Part shown: in pieces, positions 42,588 through 50,214 of the stretch
Numbering within the stretch: position 1 is the stretch's first letter
Layout of the letters: each line of letters opens with the position of its first letter
Source: Croceivirga sp.
GTDB lineage: Bacteria > Bacteroidota > Bacteroidia > Flavobacteriales > Flavobacteriaceae
Assembly (NCBI GenBank): GCA_028281025.1
Contig: JANQKR010000027.1
Coordinates: 83,686 to 147,685, forward strand
Direction of reading: 5' to 3'
DNA length: 64,000 nt
The notes under the pieces: generated by a model
Databases searched by the model: none
What the model was told of the DNA's origin: nothing
What the model saw: the letters and a program-made list of their open reading frames with translations, nothing else
Position numbers and translations under genes: made by a program

Positions 42588-43571
42588 CTATCGAAGAATG
42601 TTGTTATGGACAATGGTGCCATCAAGGCCCACGGCATAAATACCAACATCTTGGCTTCCCCAAAGATTATAAAGTGGGAGATCGATATCAAAAACGGTCG
42701 CGAGCGTGCCTGTTGCAATCTCATATCGATATATCCTATTTCCAGTTCTATGTCTACTCGTAGCGATATACAGTTCTTCTGAATTAAAGATCTTGAACCC
42801 ACCTATGGGCAAGGACACACTTTCCAAAACTTGCCAGCTTTTACCATCGTATTTTAGTAGATTACCTCCCGTACCGGTAGCATATATTTCTTTTTCCGAC
42901 ACCCCCTCAATTCTATCGATAAAGTTCTCTTGAAACTTTTCCCCTTCCAGCATGGTCACCCAATGGTCTCCGTCGTAATTTAATATGTAGTCCTTTTCCC
43001 CAGAATAACCGACCAAATAAAGTTGATCTTTTATACCCCAAACATCGGTTGCGATAAAATCACTTGTATCAAAAACCTTAACCAACTCGTTTGATTCCAT
43101 TCGATACAGACCATCCCAGGCAGTCAGATAAACCGTATCATTGATGATTTCAATATTGGTGAATGATATGTTGTTCCTTATTTCGTTCCATTGGTCACCA
43201 TCATATTTTAGCAAGATGCCATTATCAACGCCATCCGCTATTTGTCCTACTACATAAATCTCATTGCACGAAAGACCGGCAATGCCCAACAGCACCAACC
43301 TGGAGTTGAACCCTTCTTTTTCAATCACCCATGTCTTGTCAATTTTCCGTAATACTGTTCCTAAATGAACACTTGGATCAACACCCAATGCACCTCCAAC
43401 GGCATACAAACAATCACTATTCCCCCAAACCGCACCTAACGGAACTTCATTTTCTATGGAGGATACGAGCCATGTTCCGCTCAGATTCGCTTCAGGTGTA
43501 TTAATTGGGTTGTCATCATCGGAACAGCCCATAAGGAAGAGAATTGAAATGGATAGTAGTAATCTTTTCAT
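42588..43571 (-). CDS. Lipoprotein with beta-propeller-like repeats
   Basis: 327 residues; lipobox FLMG-C16 followed by SDDDNP, a likely surface-export signal. About six repeats with the pattern L-K-Y-D-G-D-x-W (LLKYDGDQWNEI, LNYDGDHWVTM, LKYDGKSWQVL) alternating with an I-Y-x-x-G strand (NEIYVVGQIADG, KEIYATGTGGNLL, VGIYAVGLDGTIV) indicate a propeller. No enzyme motif was recognised. Upstream about 270 bp is intergenic, divergent from 43842. Confidence 0.8.
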   Translation of the reverse strand: MKRLLLSISILFLMGCSDDDNPINTPEANLSGTWLVSSIENEVPLGAVWGNSDCLYAVGGALGVDPSVHLGTVLRKIDKTWVIEKEGFNSRLVLLGIAGLSCNEIYVVGQIADGVDNGILLKYDGDQWNEIRNNISFTNIEIINDTVYLTAWDGLYRMESNELVKVFDTSDFIATDVWGIKDQLYLVGYSGEKDYILNYDGDHWVTMLEGEKFQENFIDRIEGVSEKEIYATGTGGNLLKYDGKSWQVLESVSLPIGGFKIFNSEELYIATSRHRTGNRIYRYEIATGTLATVFDIDLPLYNLWGSQDVGIYAVGLDGTIVHNNILR

Positions 43572-43841
43572 TTGAAATGTGTTTTAGTTGTTCTTTACTG
43601 AACATCAAACTTTATTCCATTGCAATTTCGCCAGGGTTAATTAAATGTTATTTAAGTTTATTTGATATGCATCACGCAATACTAGTTAGTCTATTTCATG
43701 TCGTCGTATATGGTTTGTCTTATTGTGAATGATTTTGGCTTGTGAAAACTCGTAGGGTACTGACCGCACTTCTGGCGATACTATGGTAGGGTTCTCCCCG
43801 TTTTAACTGTTACATATTGGTATAACCTATAATTATTTGCT

Positions 43842-44336
43842 ATGATCATTTCCAAATCAAACTTTACTAGGATTGCTAGAGCATTGAAATTATCTTCATT
43901 TGTTTTTGCCTTGGTTTTCGTTACCAGTTGCAGCAATGATGATGATGACACCTTTGCCAATGTTACCGTTAATGGGACGATGTTGTCCACAAGTCCTTCG
44001 GACTTTGTTGTTGGAGACCGCTCCGATTTCAATGGCGATATTGACGCCAGTTTTACAGGTAATGGCGGCACTGCTACACGAATTTTTAGTTGGAACAACA
44101 ACCTTAGTACGGCCGATTACAATGCCGACATAACGGCTACTTCCGAAGGAAGTTTTCAAATCGTTGTTAGGGATTCCGAAGAAACCATTGTTCTGGATAG
44201 AACCATTCAAGGAGGAACTGAACCTGACAGTATTGATGGCGTGACCTCATCAGGGGTTTCAGGAATCTGGACCGTGACAATTGATGTAACCAACTTCAAT
44301 GGTGATGGCAGCTTTTCTTTAAGTGAGGGCAACTAA
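43842..44336 (+). CDS. Putative surface lipoprotein, unknown function
   Basis: 164 residues; long n-region then lipobox FVTS-C30 and SNDDDDT, a strong match to the acidic export signal of flavobacterial surface lipoproteins. The mature part is small, Ser/Thr/Asp-rich and beta-like (VTVNGTMLSTSPSDFVVGD, GSFQIVVRDSEETIVLDRTIQGGTEPDSIDGVTSS). No family recognised. Single gene with a terminator. Confidence 0.75.
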   Translation: MIISKSNFTRIARALKLSSFVFALVFVTSCSNDDDDTFANVTVNGTMLSTSPSDFVVGDRSDFNGDIDASFTGNGGTATRIFSWNNNLSTADYNADITATSEGSFQIVVRDSEETIVLDRTIQGGTEPDSIDGVTSSGVSGIWTVTIDVTNFNGDGSFSLSEGN

Positions 44337-44370
44337 GTTCAGCAAACAAGCTCAATCTTTATAATCCCAT

Positions 44371-44404
44371 AAGGCCGATGCATTTAATAGCATTGGCCTT
44401 TTTA
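44371..44404 (+). terminator. Rho-independent terminator
   Basis: AAGGCCGATGC (44371-44381) / GCATTGGCCTT (44390-44400), one G-T pair, then T run to 44404. Confidence 0.85.
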
Positions 44405-44580
44405 ATTGAAAGCTCTTACTTCCTCACCTGAAATGGTTAGTTTATTTAGAGTGCCTCCATAGCTGGCTTTGGTTTTTTATGCCTATTTGTACCACAAATC
44501 CATTATAAGAAACATCGAAGTTTCAACCGATCCCATTCCGTCCGTACCGATGTGGTCACGATAGCGATTTAAAAACGATT

Positions 44581-44594
44581 TTGCCAAATGGCAA
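44581..44594. promoter_or_regulatory. Palindrome TTGCC-AAAT-GGCAA, possible operator
   Basis: A 14-bp palindrome 45 bp upstream of the SDR-Crp/Fnr pair. The half-sites recur inverted at 46227 and 46261 before the next gene. Size and symmetry suit a Crp/Fnr-type dimer. Apart from this and the terminator at 44371, the stretch 44337-44638 shows nothing else. Confidence 0.4.
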
Positions 44595-44638
44595 CTGCAA
44601 TATCCCTCTAGTTATTTTCTTTTACAAAAAAAGATCAA

Positions 44639-45583
44639 ATGGGGAATTATATCATAACAGGGGGAACGAAAGGCCTGGGATTCGCCACCGCCCAGTTATT
44701 GGCAAAAAAGAAGGGTGCCAAACTTATAATTACGGGGAGGGATTCTAAAACGGGATTGGCGAAGGTACATCAACTTCAGGTACAGAGCGGTAACACCAAC
44801 ATTCATTTTATAAAGTTGGACCTCGGGGATTTTGAAAGTATTTCAAGTTTCTTGGGCCAGTACAAGCGTCTTTTATGGGATGGGATCGACGCTTTGATCA
44901 ATAATGCTGGGATTCAATATGTCTCTCCGACCAGATATACCGAACAGGGCTATGAACTTACTTTTGGTGTCAATCACATGGGCCATTTCTTTTTGACCGA
45001 TTTGCTGATGCCTTTCATGAACATAGCGTCAACCATAATTAATGTGGCCAGTGGAGTCCATAATCCCAGATTAAAGACGGGTATTCCAAATCCGGTTTAC
45101 ACAACGGCAAAGGAACTCGCATTTCCAGAATTCAATTCCAAAAAGAACTGGCGGAAAGTGGGGCAGACCAGATATTCAACTTCAAAGTTGTGTAACATTC
45201 TCCATACCTACCGATTGGCAAGGGAATTTGCATCAGAAGGAATGGATACATCCGTTGTTGCTTTCGACCCAGGGATGATGCCGGGTACAGGACTTGCAGA
45301 TGACTACCCTGCTTACATCCGATGGATTTGGAAAAACATACTGCCCATTAGAACACTATTTACGAACAGGATCAATACGCCCAGACAATCTGCAGGAATC
45401 TTGGTAAAATTGATCGAAGGGAGCATGGGAATTACGAATAAAACGGGATATTTTTATGTAGGTGGTGAGGAAAAATCATCAACACAGAGCTATGACGAAA
45501 ACTTACAGGAAGACCTTTGGTTATTTTCGTTGGATGAAGTGAACAAGTTCCGGTTTGCCAAGCATAATCAAATGACCAAATAA
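44639..45583 (+). CDS. Short-chain dehydrogenase (retinol-dehydrogenase-like)
   Basis: 314 residues. NAD(P) motif TGGTKGLG (residues 8-15), NNAG in INNAGIQYV, catalytic Ser region INVASGVHNP, YSTSK (Tyr/Lys of YxxxK). The fold resembles the protochlorophyllide-reductase/retinol-dehydrogenase branch of SDRs, with a C-terminal DPGMMPGTGL. Substrate unknown. Stop and next ATG are adjacent (45583/45584), so coupled with the regulator. Confidence 0.88.
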   Translation: MGNYIITGGTKGLGFATAQLLAKKKGAKLIITGRDSKTGLAKVHQLQVQSGNTNIHFIKLDLGDFESISSFLGQYKRLLWDGIDALINNAGIQYVSPTRYTEQGYELTFGVNHMGHFFLTDLLMPFMNIASTIINVASGVHNPRLKTGIPNPVYTTAKELAFPEFNSKKNWRKVGQTRYSTSKLCNILHTYRLAREFASEGMDTSVVAFDPGMMPGTGLADDYPAYIRWIWKNILPIRTLFTNRINTPRQSAGILVKLIEGSMGITNKTGYFYVGGEEKSSTQSYDENLQEDLWLFSLDEVNKFRFAKHNQMTK

Positions 45584-46153
45584 ATGGAAGAATTAACGAC
45601 CTATTTATTGCAGTTCCAAAGCCTCAACAAACAGCAGATAGACCTGATATTGTCCAAAGTTGAAGAGCGCAGTATTGAAAAGGATTCCTATTTTTCCGAA
45701 GCGGGAAAAATACCACGTTCTGTTGCATTTGTTTTGGAGGGCATCTTTAGGGTATGCTATTTCAACAATAAGGGTGAGGAAATCACAAAATACTTTATTG
45801 ATGAGCACAATTTTGCCGTGGATATCAATAGCTATACTTATGGGGTTCCATCGTCTGAGTACATCCAGGCCGTGGTGAAAACCAAAATACTTGTTTTCAG
45901 CAGGAGAACTTTGGATGAGCTTTCGGACACCATAGTGCCTTGGGATTCCATGATCGGTAAAATAATGAGTAAGGCATTAATCGAAAAAGTGAATCGAATC
46001 AGTCCGATGATGACCGAAGATGCCAAAACGAGATACATGGAATTCATGAATAGATTTCCTAGCCTTGCCAATCGGATTCCCCTGAATTATTTGGCTTCCT
46101 ACATTGGTATCACGCAGTCTTCCTTGAGTCGAATACGGAGGGAAATAACGTAA
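45584..46153 (+). CDS. Crp/Fnr family regulator
   Basis: 189 residues. cNMP-binding-like barrel (SYFSEAGKIPRSVAFVLEGIFRVCYFNNKGEEITKYFIDEHNFAV) and short HTH at the end (IPLNYLASYIGITQSSLSRIRRE). Same subgroup as the ones at 38448 and 62651; effector unknown. It may control its own SDR operon and the gene at 46279, as shared half-sites suggest. Confidence 0.9.
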   Translation: MEELTTYLLQFQSLNKQQIDLILSKVEERSIEKDSYFSEAGKIPRSVAFVLEGIFRVCYFNNKGEEITKYFIDEHNFAVDINSYTYGVPSSEYIQAVVKTKILVFSRRTLDELSDTIVPWDSMIGKIMSKALIEKVNRISPMMTEDAKTRYMEFMNRFPSLANRIPLNYLASYIGITQSSLSRIRREIT

Positions 46154-46255
46154 CATCCAAACCGACTACAACGTGTTGTTGTATTTCCGTCATTCAGAAC
46201 ATCCATAGGTTTTCATTAGTTGTCATTTGGCAATTCGGCTACGATTGGGCAAACA

Positions 46256-46263
46256 TAGCTTTG
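46256..46263 (+). promoter_or_regulatory. Candidate -7 element TAGCTTTG
   Basis: Fits TAnnTTTG, 15 bp before ATG 46279. The upstream TTTG box is not clear. It is flanked by the inverted TTGGCAA (46227-46233) and TTGCCAA (46261-46267). Confidence 0.4.
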
Positions 46264-46278
46264 CCAAAAAAATAGATC

Positions 46279-46842
46279 ATGAGAAATTCATTAGTGCCCT
46301 TATTGTTTTTGTTCACGCTATGTACCAACGCACAGATTCCCGAAAAATGGACGACCCATAAGGTGGAGCGAACGGTTAAAATGCCCATAGAAACAGTTTG
46401 GAAAATATTCCACACCATTGAATTACAGGATGTGGGAAGTAAGCGAACCTATAAAAGACTCCCAAAGATAGTCAGGACGGAACCTTTAGAAGGCAATTTC
46501 ACGCAGAAAGGTCATAGTAGAAGGGTCATTTTCGATAATGGTAAAACCATACTTGAATCCATTGTAAAAATGGAGGAACCGCACGATTTTGTTTATGAGC
46601 TTACCGATATTGAGATTCGATTAAAAATGGTTGCCAGGAAAGCCCGGGGATGGTTTCATTTTGAGGAAGTGGACAAGGGCATCACAAAAATTGAATGGAC
46701 GTATGGATTTGACCATAAAAACTTTATGGCCAAATGGTTTATCCAATCCTACATAAAGTCCACGCATCACTATTTCATGGACGATGCCATTTCGGAGATC
46801 AAGACCATTGTTGAGAAAGGTGCTGTTGCCTCTAAACACTAA
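46279..46842 (+). CDS. SRPBCC (START/Bet v1-like) secreted protein
   Basis: 187 residues with signal MRNSLVPLLFLFTLCTNAQ. SRPBCC fold by pattern: VERTVKMPIETVWKIFHTIEL, RVIFDNGKTILESIVKMEEPHDFVYEL, ARGWFHFEEVDKGITKIEWTYGF, then a C-terminal long helix. It is a hydrophobic-ligand-binding fold; being exported is unusual and the ligand is unknown. Confidence 0.8.
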   Translation: MRNSLVPLLFLFTLCTNAQIPEKWTTHKVERTVKMPIETVWKIFHTIELQDVGSKRTYKRLPKIVRTEPLEGNFTQKGHSRRVIFDNGKTILESIVKMEEPHDFVYELTDIEIRLKMVARKARGWFHFEEVDKGITKIEWTYGFDHKNFMAKWFIQSYIKSTHHYFMDDAISEIKTIVEKGAVASKH

Positions 46843-46999
46843 AGTTTACATAAGGGGAGGTTCTACTGCCCTTTACGATTTCTTTTTAACATTAGGGCAG
46901 TCTATTTTGGGAGCGTTCATAGGATATTTTGTTTAGGTTTCCCGTTTTCAACTTTTGCTATAACAAAAGCCAAATCACTATAGGGTTGTACGATTTTTC

Positions 47000-47030
47000 T
47001 TTGTAAAAAGTAGTTCTCACTGTATTTTTA
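47000..47030 (+). promoter_or_regulatory. Bacteroidetes-type promoter
   Basis: TTTG (47000-47003), 19-bp spacer, TATTTTTA (47023-47030; one mismatch to TAnnTTTG). Predicted start near 47037, giving a leader of about 44 nt to the gene at 47081. Confidence 0.6.
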
Positions 47031-47080
47031 TATAGCAATCCTCCAACTAGAAACATAATCATTTTTAAAACAATATTCCC

Positions 47081-47959
47081 ATGAAAAAACAAATGCTATT
47101 CCTTCTCACCCTTTTGTCCGTATTATCAATAGGTGCCCAATGGGAAGATAATGGAACGAACTTGACTACAATGGACAATGTTGGGATTGGAACAACCGGT
47201 CCATTACGAAAATTGCAAGTCGATGCTTCCTATAGTTCGGCTCAGATTCAGCTCAATAGGACAGGATCAAATCTAGGAAAAGTGGATTTTGGGGGGGATG
47301 GAGATGGCCTACACTTCTGGATGGGAGGTTATGATGGTTTTGGTAATGAGGAGTTTTTTCTTGGAATGAATGGAGACGTTGGTATAGGAACGAACAATCC
47401 TTCACAAAAACTTCAGATTGATGCACTATATCGTAGTGCCCAAGTTCAGCTAAATAGAATTGGCAATAACCCTGGAAAAGTAGATTTTGGTGTGGATGGA
47501 GATGGCCTGCACTTCTGGATGGGAGGATACGATACTTTTGGAAATGAGGAGTTTTTTCTTGGAATGAATGGCGATGTGGGTATTGGCACCAACTCCCCTG
47601 ATGCCAAACTGGCCGTTAATGGCACCATCCATGCTAAAGAGGTAAAGGTAGACTTAATTGGTTGGCCCGATTATGTTTTTAAAAAAGATTACCGACTTCC
47701 AACATTAAAGGAGGTAGAAATCCATATCATGAAAAAAGGGCATTTAAAAGATATCCCCAGTGCAAAAGCTGTAGAGGGAACTGGACTATTTCTTGGTGAT
47801 ATAAATAAAAAACTACTACTAAAAATTGAGGAACTAACACTTTACACGATTCAACAACAGAAAGAAATCGATGAATTAAGACAGGAAAATGAAAATTTAA
47901 GATCAATTTCCCATAGAGTGGAAAATCTTGAAAAGCTGCTTCTTTTCAATGAAGAATAA
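47081..47959 (+). CDS. Secreted tail-fibre-like protein with tandem repeat
   Basis: 292 residues, signal MKKQMLFLLTLLSVLSIGAQ. Two adjacent 66-residue repeats (44-109, 110-175) with LHFWMGGYD and NEEFFLGMNGDVGIGT, a repeat of the tail-fibre beta type. The C-terminal domain from about 185 (WPDYVFKKDYRLPTLKEVEIHI ... LTLYTIQQQKE) ends in a coiled coil. It parallels 18381-19316, including near-identical DNA for the LTLYTIQQ segment. Not part of a prophage. Probably a trimeric surface or matrix protein (inference). Confidence 0.78.
   Translation: MKKQMLFLLTLLSVLSIGAQWEDNGTNLTTMDNVGIGTTGPLRKLQVDASYSSAQIQLNRTGSNLGKVDFGGDGDGLHFWMGGYDGFGNEEFFLGMNGDVGIGTNNPSQKLQIDALYRSAQVQLNRIGNNPGKVDFGVDGDGLHFWMGGYDTFGNEEFFLGMNGDVGIGTNSPDAKLAVNGTIHAKEVKVDLIGWPDYVFKKDYRLPTLKEVEIHIMKKGHLKDIPSAKAVEGTGLFLGDINKKLLLKIEELTLYTIQQQKEIDELRQENENLRSISHRVENLEKLLLFNEE
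47210..47605 (+). repeat. 198-bp tandem duplication inside a secreted-protein gene
   Basis: Units 47210-47407 and 47408-47605 are each 66 codons. The second halves of the units are almost identical (GDGLHFWMGGYD, FGNEEFFLGMNGDVGIGTN), the first halves have diverged. Confidence 0.9.
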
Positions 47960-47962
47960 TCC

Positions 47963-48145
47963 TCAATCTACATAAGGCATAATTGTTACGGAGGGAACTA
48001 ACGCCGCGCAAAGTTCACTGATTTCCTTGATGCTTGTTCCCGTTTTAATTGTCTTGGTTTTTGTTTGTCCTATTGCAAAAAACTTTAGACTTTGCTCTGG
48101 TACTTCCGTTAGTTGTCCTATTTTAGATTTGGTTACTACAATCAA
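47963..48145 (-). CDS. Short reading frame, possible gene remnant
   Basis: 60 codons from TTG 48145, ending 4 bp from the convergent stop. Composition looks protein-like (GQLTEVPEQSLKFFAIGQTK, TSIKEISELCAALVPSVTI) but no ATG and no family. It shares its start region with the promoter of the HAD gene. Could be the 3' remnant of a lost gene. Confidence 0.25.
   Translation of the reverse strand: MIVVTKSKIGQLTEVPEQSLKFFAIGQTKTKTIKTGTSIKEISELCAALVPSVTIMPYVD
48124..48131 (+). promoter_or_regulatory. Candidate -7 element TAGATTTG for the HAD gene
   Basis: Full TAnnTTTG match 51 bp upstream of ATG 48183. No TTTG at 17-19 bp, so tentative. Confidence 0.35.
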
Positions 48146-48182
48146 GAAAATTCAAATTCCAGGACTCTAAAACATAGTTTTT

Positions 48183-48836
48183 ATGATCAAAGGCGTGATT
48201 TTTGATTTTAACGGAACGCTGTTCTTTGATACCCATTTACACAATCAGGCTTGGGACATTTTTTTGGAAAAGCATGCTCTAAAATTAACTGATAGGGAAA
48301 AAGACGAAAAAATCCACGGAAAGAACAATGCGGAAATACTGTCCAACCTGTTTTCCTTTGAATTGAGCCCCAATGAAATCAAAAGACTGGGTATTGAAAA
48401 AGAGGATATCTATCAGTCCCTTTGCTTGGACCATGAAATGGCATTGGCACCCGGAGCAATAGATTTTATCGAATACCTGGCGAGCAAAAAAATACCCTAT
48501 ACCATCGCCACGGCATCCGATTTGTACAACCTGGAATTTTATTTTAAACATTTGGACCTTGGAAGGTATTTTGACCTTTCCAAAATCAGTTACAGTAATG
48601 GTAAGGTCAAAAGCAAACCAAATCCCGAGATATTTTTAAAGGCGATGGGGGTTTTGGGGATTTCCCCCCATTCCACCCTAATTTTTGAAGACTCCCCATC
48701 GGGTATTCTTGCAGCGGAAAATGCCAAGGCAAAAAAAATAGTTATTGTCAATTCAACCAACACGGATTATAGCCATTGGCCCTATCAGGAAATAAAGGAC
48801 TTCTCGGAGGTTGATAAGGCTGTTTTCTCAATTTAG
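48183..48836 (+). CDS. HAD-superfamily phosphatase/phosphoglucomutase-like
   Basis: 217 residues. Motif I is IFDFNGTLF: nucleophile D8, but the acid/base Asp two residues on is Asn10. Motif II Thr/Ser in IATASD, motif III Lys in KSKPNPEIF, motif IV EDSPSGILAA. The cap (about 15-85) is the helical C1 type of beta-phosphoglucomutase relatives. Without the second Asp, mutase chemistry is unlikely and phosphatase turnover may be altered. Single gene, followed by a terminator. Confidence 0.88.
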   Translation: MIKGVIFDFNGTLFFDTHLHNQAWDIFLEKHALKLTDREKDEKIHGKNNAEILSNLFSFELSPNEIKRLGIEKEDIYQSLCLDHEMALAPGAIDFIEYLASKKIPYTIATASDLYNLEFYFKHLDLGRYFDLSKISYSNGKVKSKPNPEIFLKAMGVLGISPHSTLIFEDSPSGILAAENAKAKKIVIVNSTNTDYSHWPYQEIKDFSEVDKAVFSI

Positions 48837-48847
48837 CCTTTAAAATA

Positions 48848-48873
48848 AAAGCCTGGCAAATGCCAGGCCTTTA
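48848..48873 (+). terminator. Rho-independent terminator
   Basis: GCCTGGC (48851-48857) / GCCAGGC (48862-48868), loop AAAT, flanked by A run and CTTT. Stop at 48836. Confidence 0.8.
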
Positions 48874-48994
48874 CTTCAAAAGGATGCTATTCCCGCTGTT
48901 CTTGGTTTGCATTGGTAAATGAAGATTACGCTACTAAACTCCTGCATTTATGACAAACCGTACTTCAAGAATCCATATTCATCATGCAAAGGCA

Positions 48995-49336
48995 TTAGGG
49001 TTTTCCCAACCATAACCTTTGGTCTATCAGAGTGCCCCCTTTTGAGGAAACCGCTATTCTATACATTCCTTTTTTGGAGTTGTTAAAATCAAAGATCTTT
49101 CCAACCAAATGGCTGTTCCCCAATACTTCTTTATGGAGCAGCGTATTATTGCGCGAAAAAATCTTTACGGTATATACCTCCTGCGCCATGTTCAGCACCG
49201 AAATGGTTACCCTGTTGTCCTTCTGCTGTATCCTTGGATCGGAATTGTCGTAGAAGTGTTTTGCATTTGCGGTGATGGAAACCAATAAAATGAACCCAAC
49301 CACCATTACTTTTAAAAACATGCCCATTTTTTTCAT
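48995..49336 (-). CDS. Small secreted protein with sorting-domain-like fold
   Basis: 113 residues from ATG 49336 (MKKMGMFLKVMVVGFILLVSITANA, signal peptide); longer in-frame starts lie in the promoter. The mature part, VTISVLNMAQEVYTVKIFSRNNTLLHKEVLGNSHLVGKIFDFNNSKKGMYRIAV, has the beta-sandwich pattern of DUF3244 or of T9SS type A sorting domains, but it is the whole protein rather than a tail. Function unknown. It lies downstream of the LytS/LytTR pair and may be one of its targets, which is inference. Confidence 0.65.
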   Translation of the reverse strand: MKKMGMFLKVMVVGFILLVSITANAKHFYDNSDPRIQQKDNRVTISVLNMAQEVYTVKIFSRNNTLLHKEVLGNSHLVGKIFDFNNSKKGMYRIAVSSKGGTLIDQRLWLGKP

Positions 49337-49500
49337 CGTGATAATTTTAAGTGAAACATTAAACTTATAGCTAATGTAACGGACCTTTTCACTGCCTGGA
49401 TTTTTAAATGCCCAAGGAAACAATTGGATATACGAAAGGGGGAAATACTAATACTAAATTTTTGGATTGGTCCTGAAAAACAGACCTATAGGGGCTGGAA

Positions 49501-50214
49501 TCAGATACGGTGTTTGTCCAGTTTTTCCAATACTTCCTGCTTATAGACATTGCCCAGCGGAAAGGATTTTCTATCAATGACCAGATAGGTATTGGTATAG
49601 TTCTGAATGTGTTCAATATTTACCAAATAGGATCGGTGTACACGAAGGAAAAGATTGCTGGGCAGCTTGTTTTGCATTTCGCCAATGCTCACCATGGTAA
49701 TATAGTTTTTCCCGGGGGTCACAATTTTCACGTGGTTTTTTAAACTCTCCAAATACAGGATATCCAAAAGATTGATCTTTACATTCTCCCTATCGCTTTT
49801 CACATAAATATGGGAGGTAGGGCCTGGATTGTTTCCTTGGCGGTTCCCTTCCAACCGTCGCAAACGCCTTATTTTGGCAATCGCTTGCATAAACCGGTCC
49901 AAGGAGATGGGTTTTAACAGATAGTCCAGCACATCCAGTTCAAATCCATCCAGGGCAAACTTTCGATGTGCCGTTGTGATAAGCACCAAGGGCGGATTTT
50001 TTAACGATTTTAAAAAAGAAAGTCCATCCATCTTGGGCATTTCAATGTCCAAAAAAATAAAGTCCACCTTATGGTTTTGAAGTACGTCAAAGGCTTGGGT
50101 AGCATTTCTACAGGAAGCCACCAGCTTTATATCATTAAACTCCTGCAAATGGGATTCAATGACCTTAATTGCCATTGGTTCATCATCCACGATCATACAA
50201 TTCAAAGTCTCCAT
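49501..50214 (-). CDS. LytTR family response regulator
   Basis: 237 residues. Receiver with DDE (10-12), D56 (FIFLDIEMP), TTAH and LLKPIS. LytTR domain from about 135 (IYVKSDRENVKINLLDILYLESLKNHVKIVTPGKNYITMVSIGEMQNKL...FLRVHRSYLVNIEHIQNY). Its start directly abuts the kinase stop (50214/50215), so it is the cognate partner. It is a separate system from the one at 15-21 kb. Confidence 0.95.
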   Translation of the reverse strand: METLNCMIVDDEPMAIKVIESHLQEFNDIKLVASCRNATQAFDVLQNHKVDFIFLDIEMPKMDGLSFLKSLKNPPLVLITTAHRKFALDGFELDVLDYLLKPISLDRFMQAIAKIRRLRRLEGNRQGNNPGPTSHIYVKSDRENVKINLLDILYLESLKNHVKIVTPGKNYITMVSIGEMQNKLPSNLFLRVHRSYLVNIEHIQNYTNTYLVIDRKSFPLGNVYKQEVLEKLDKHRI

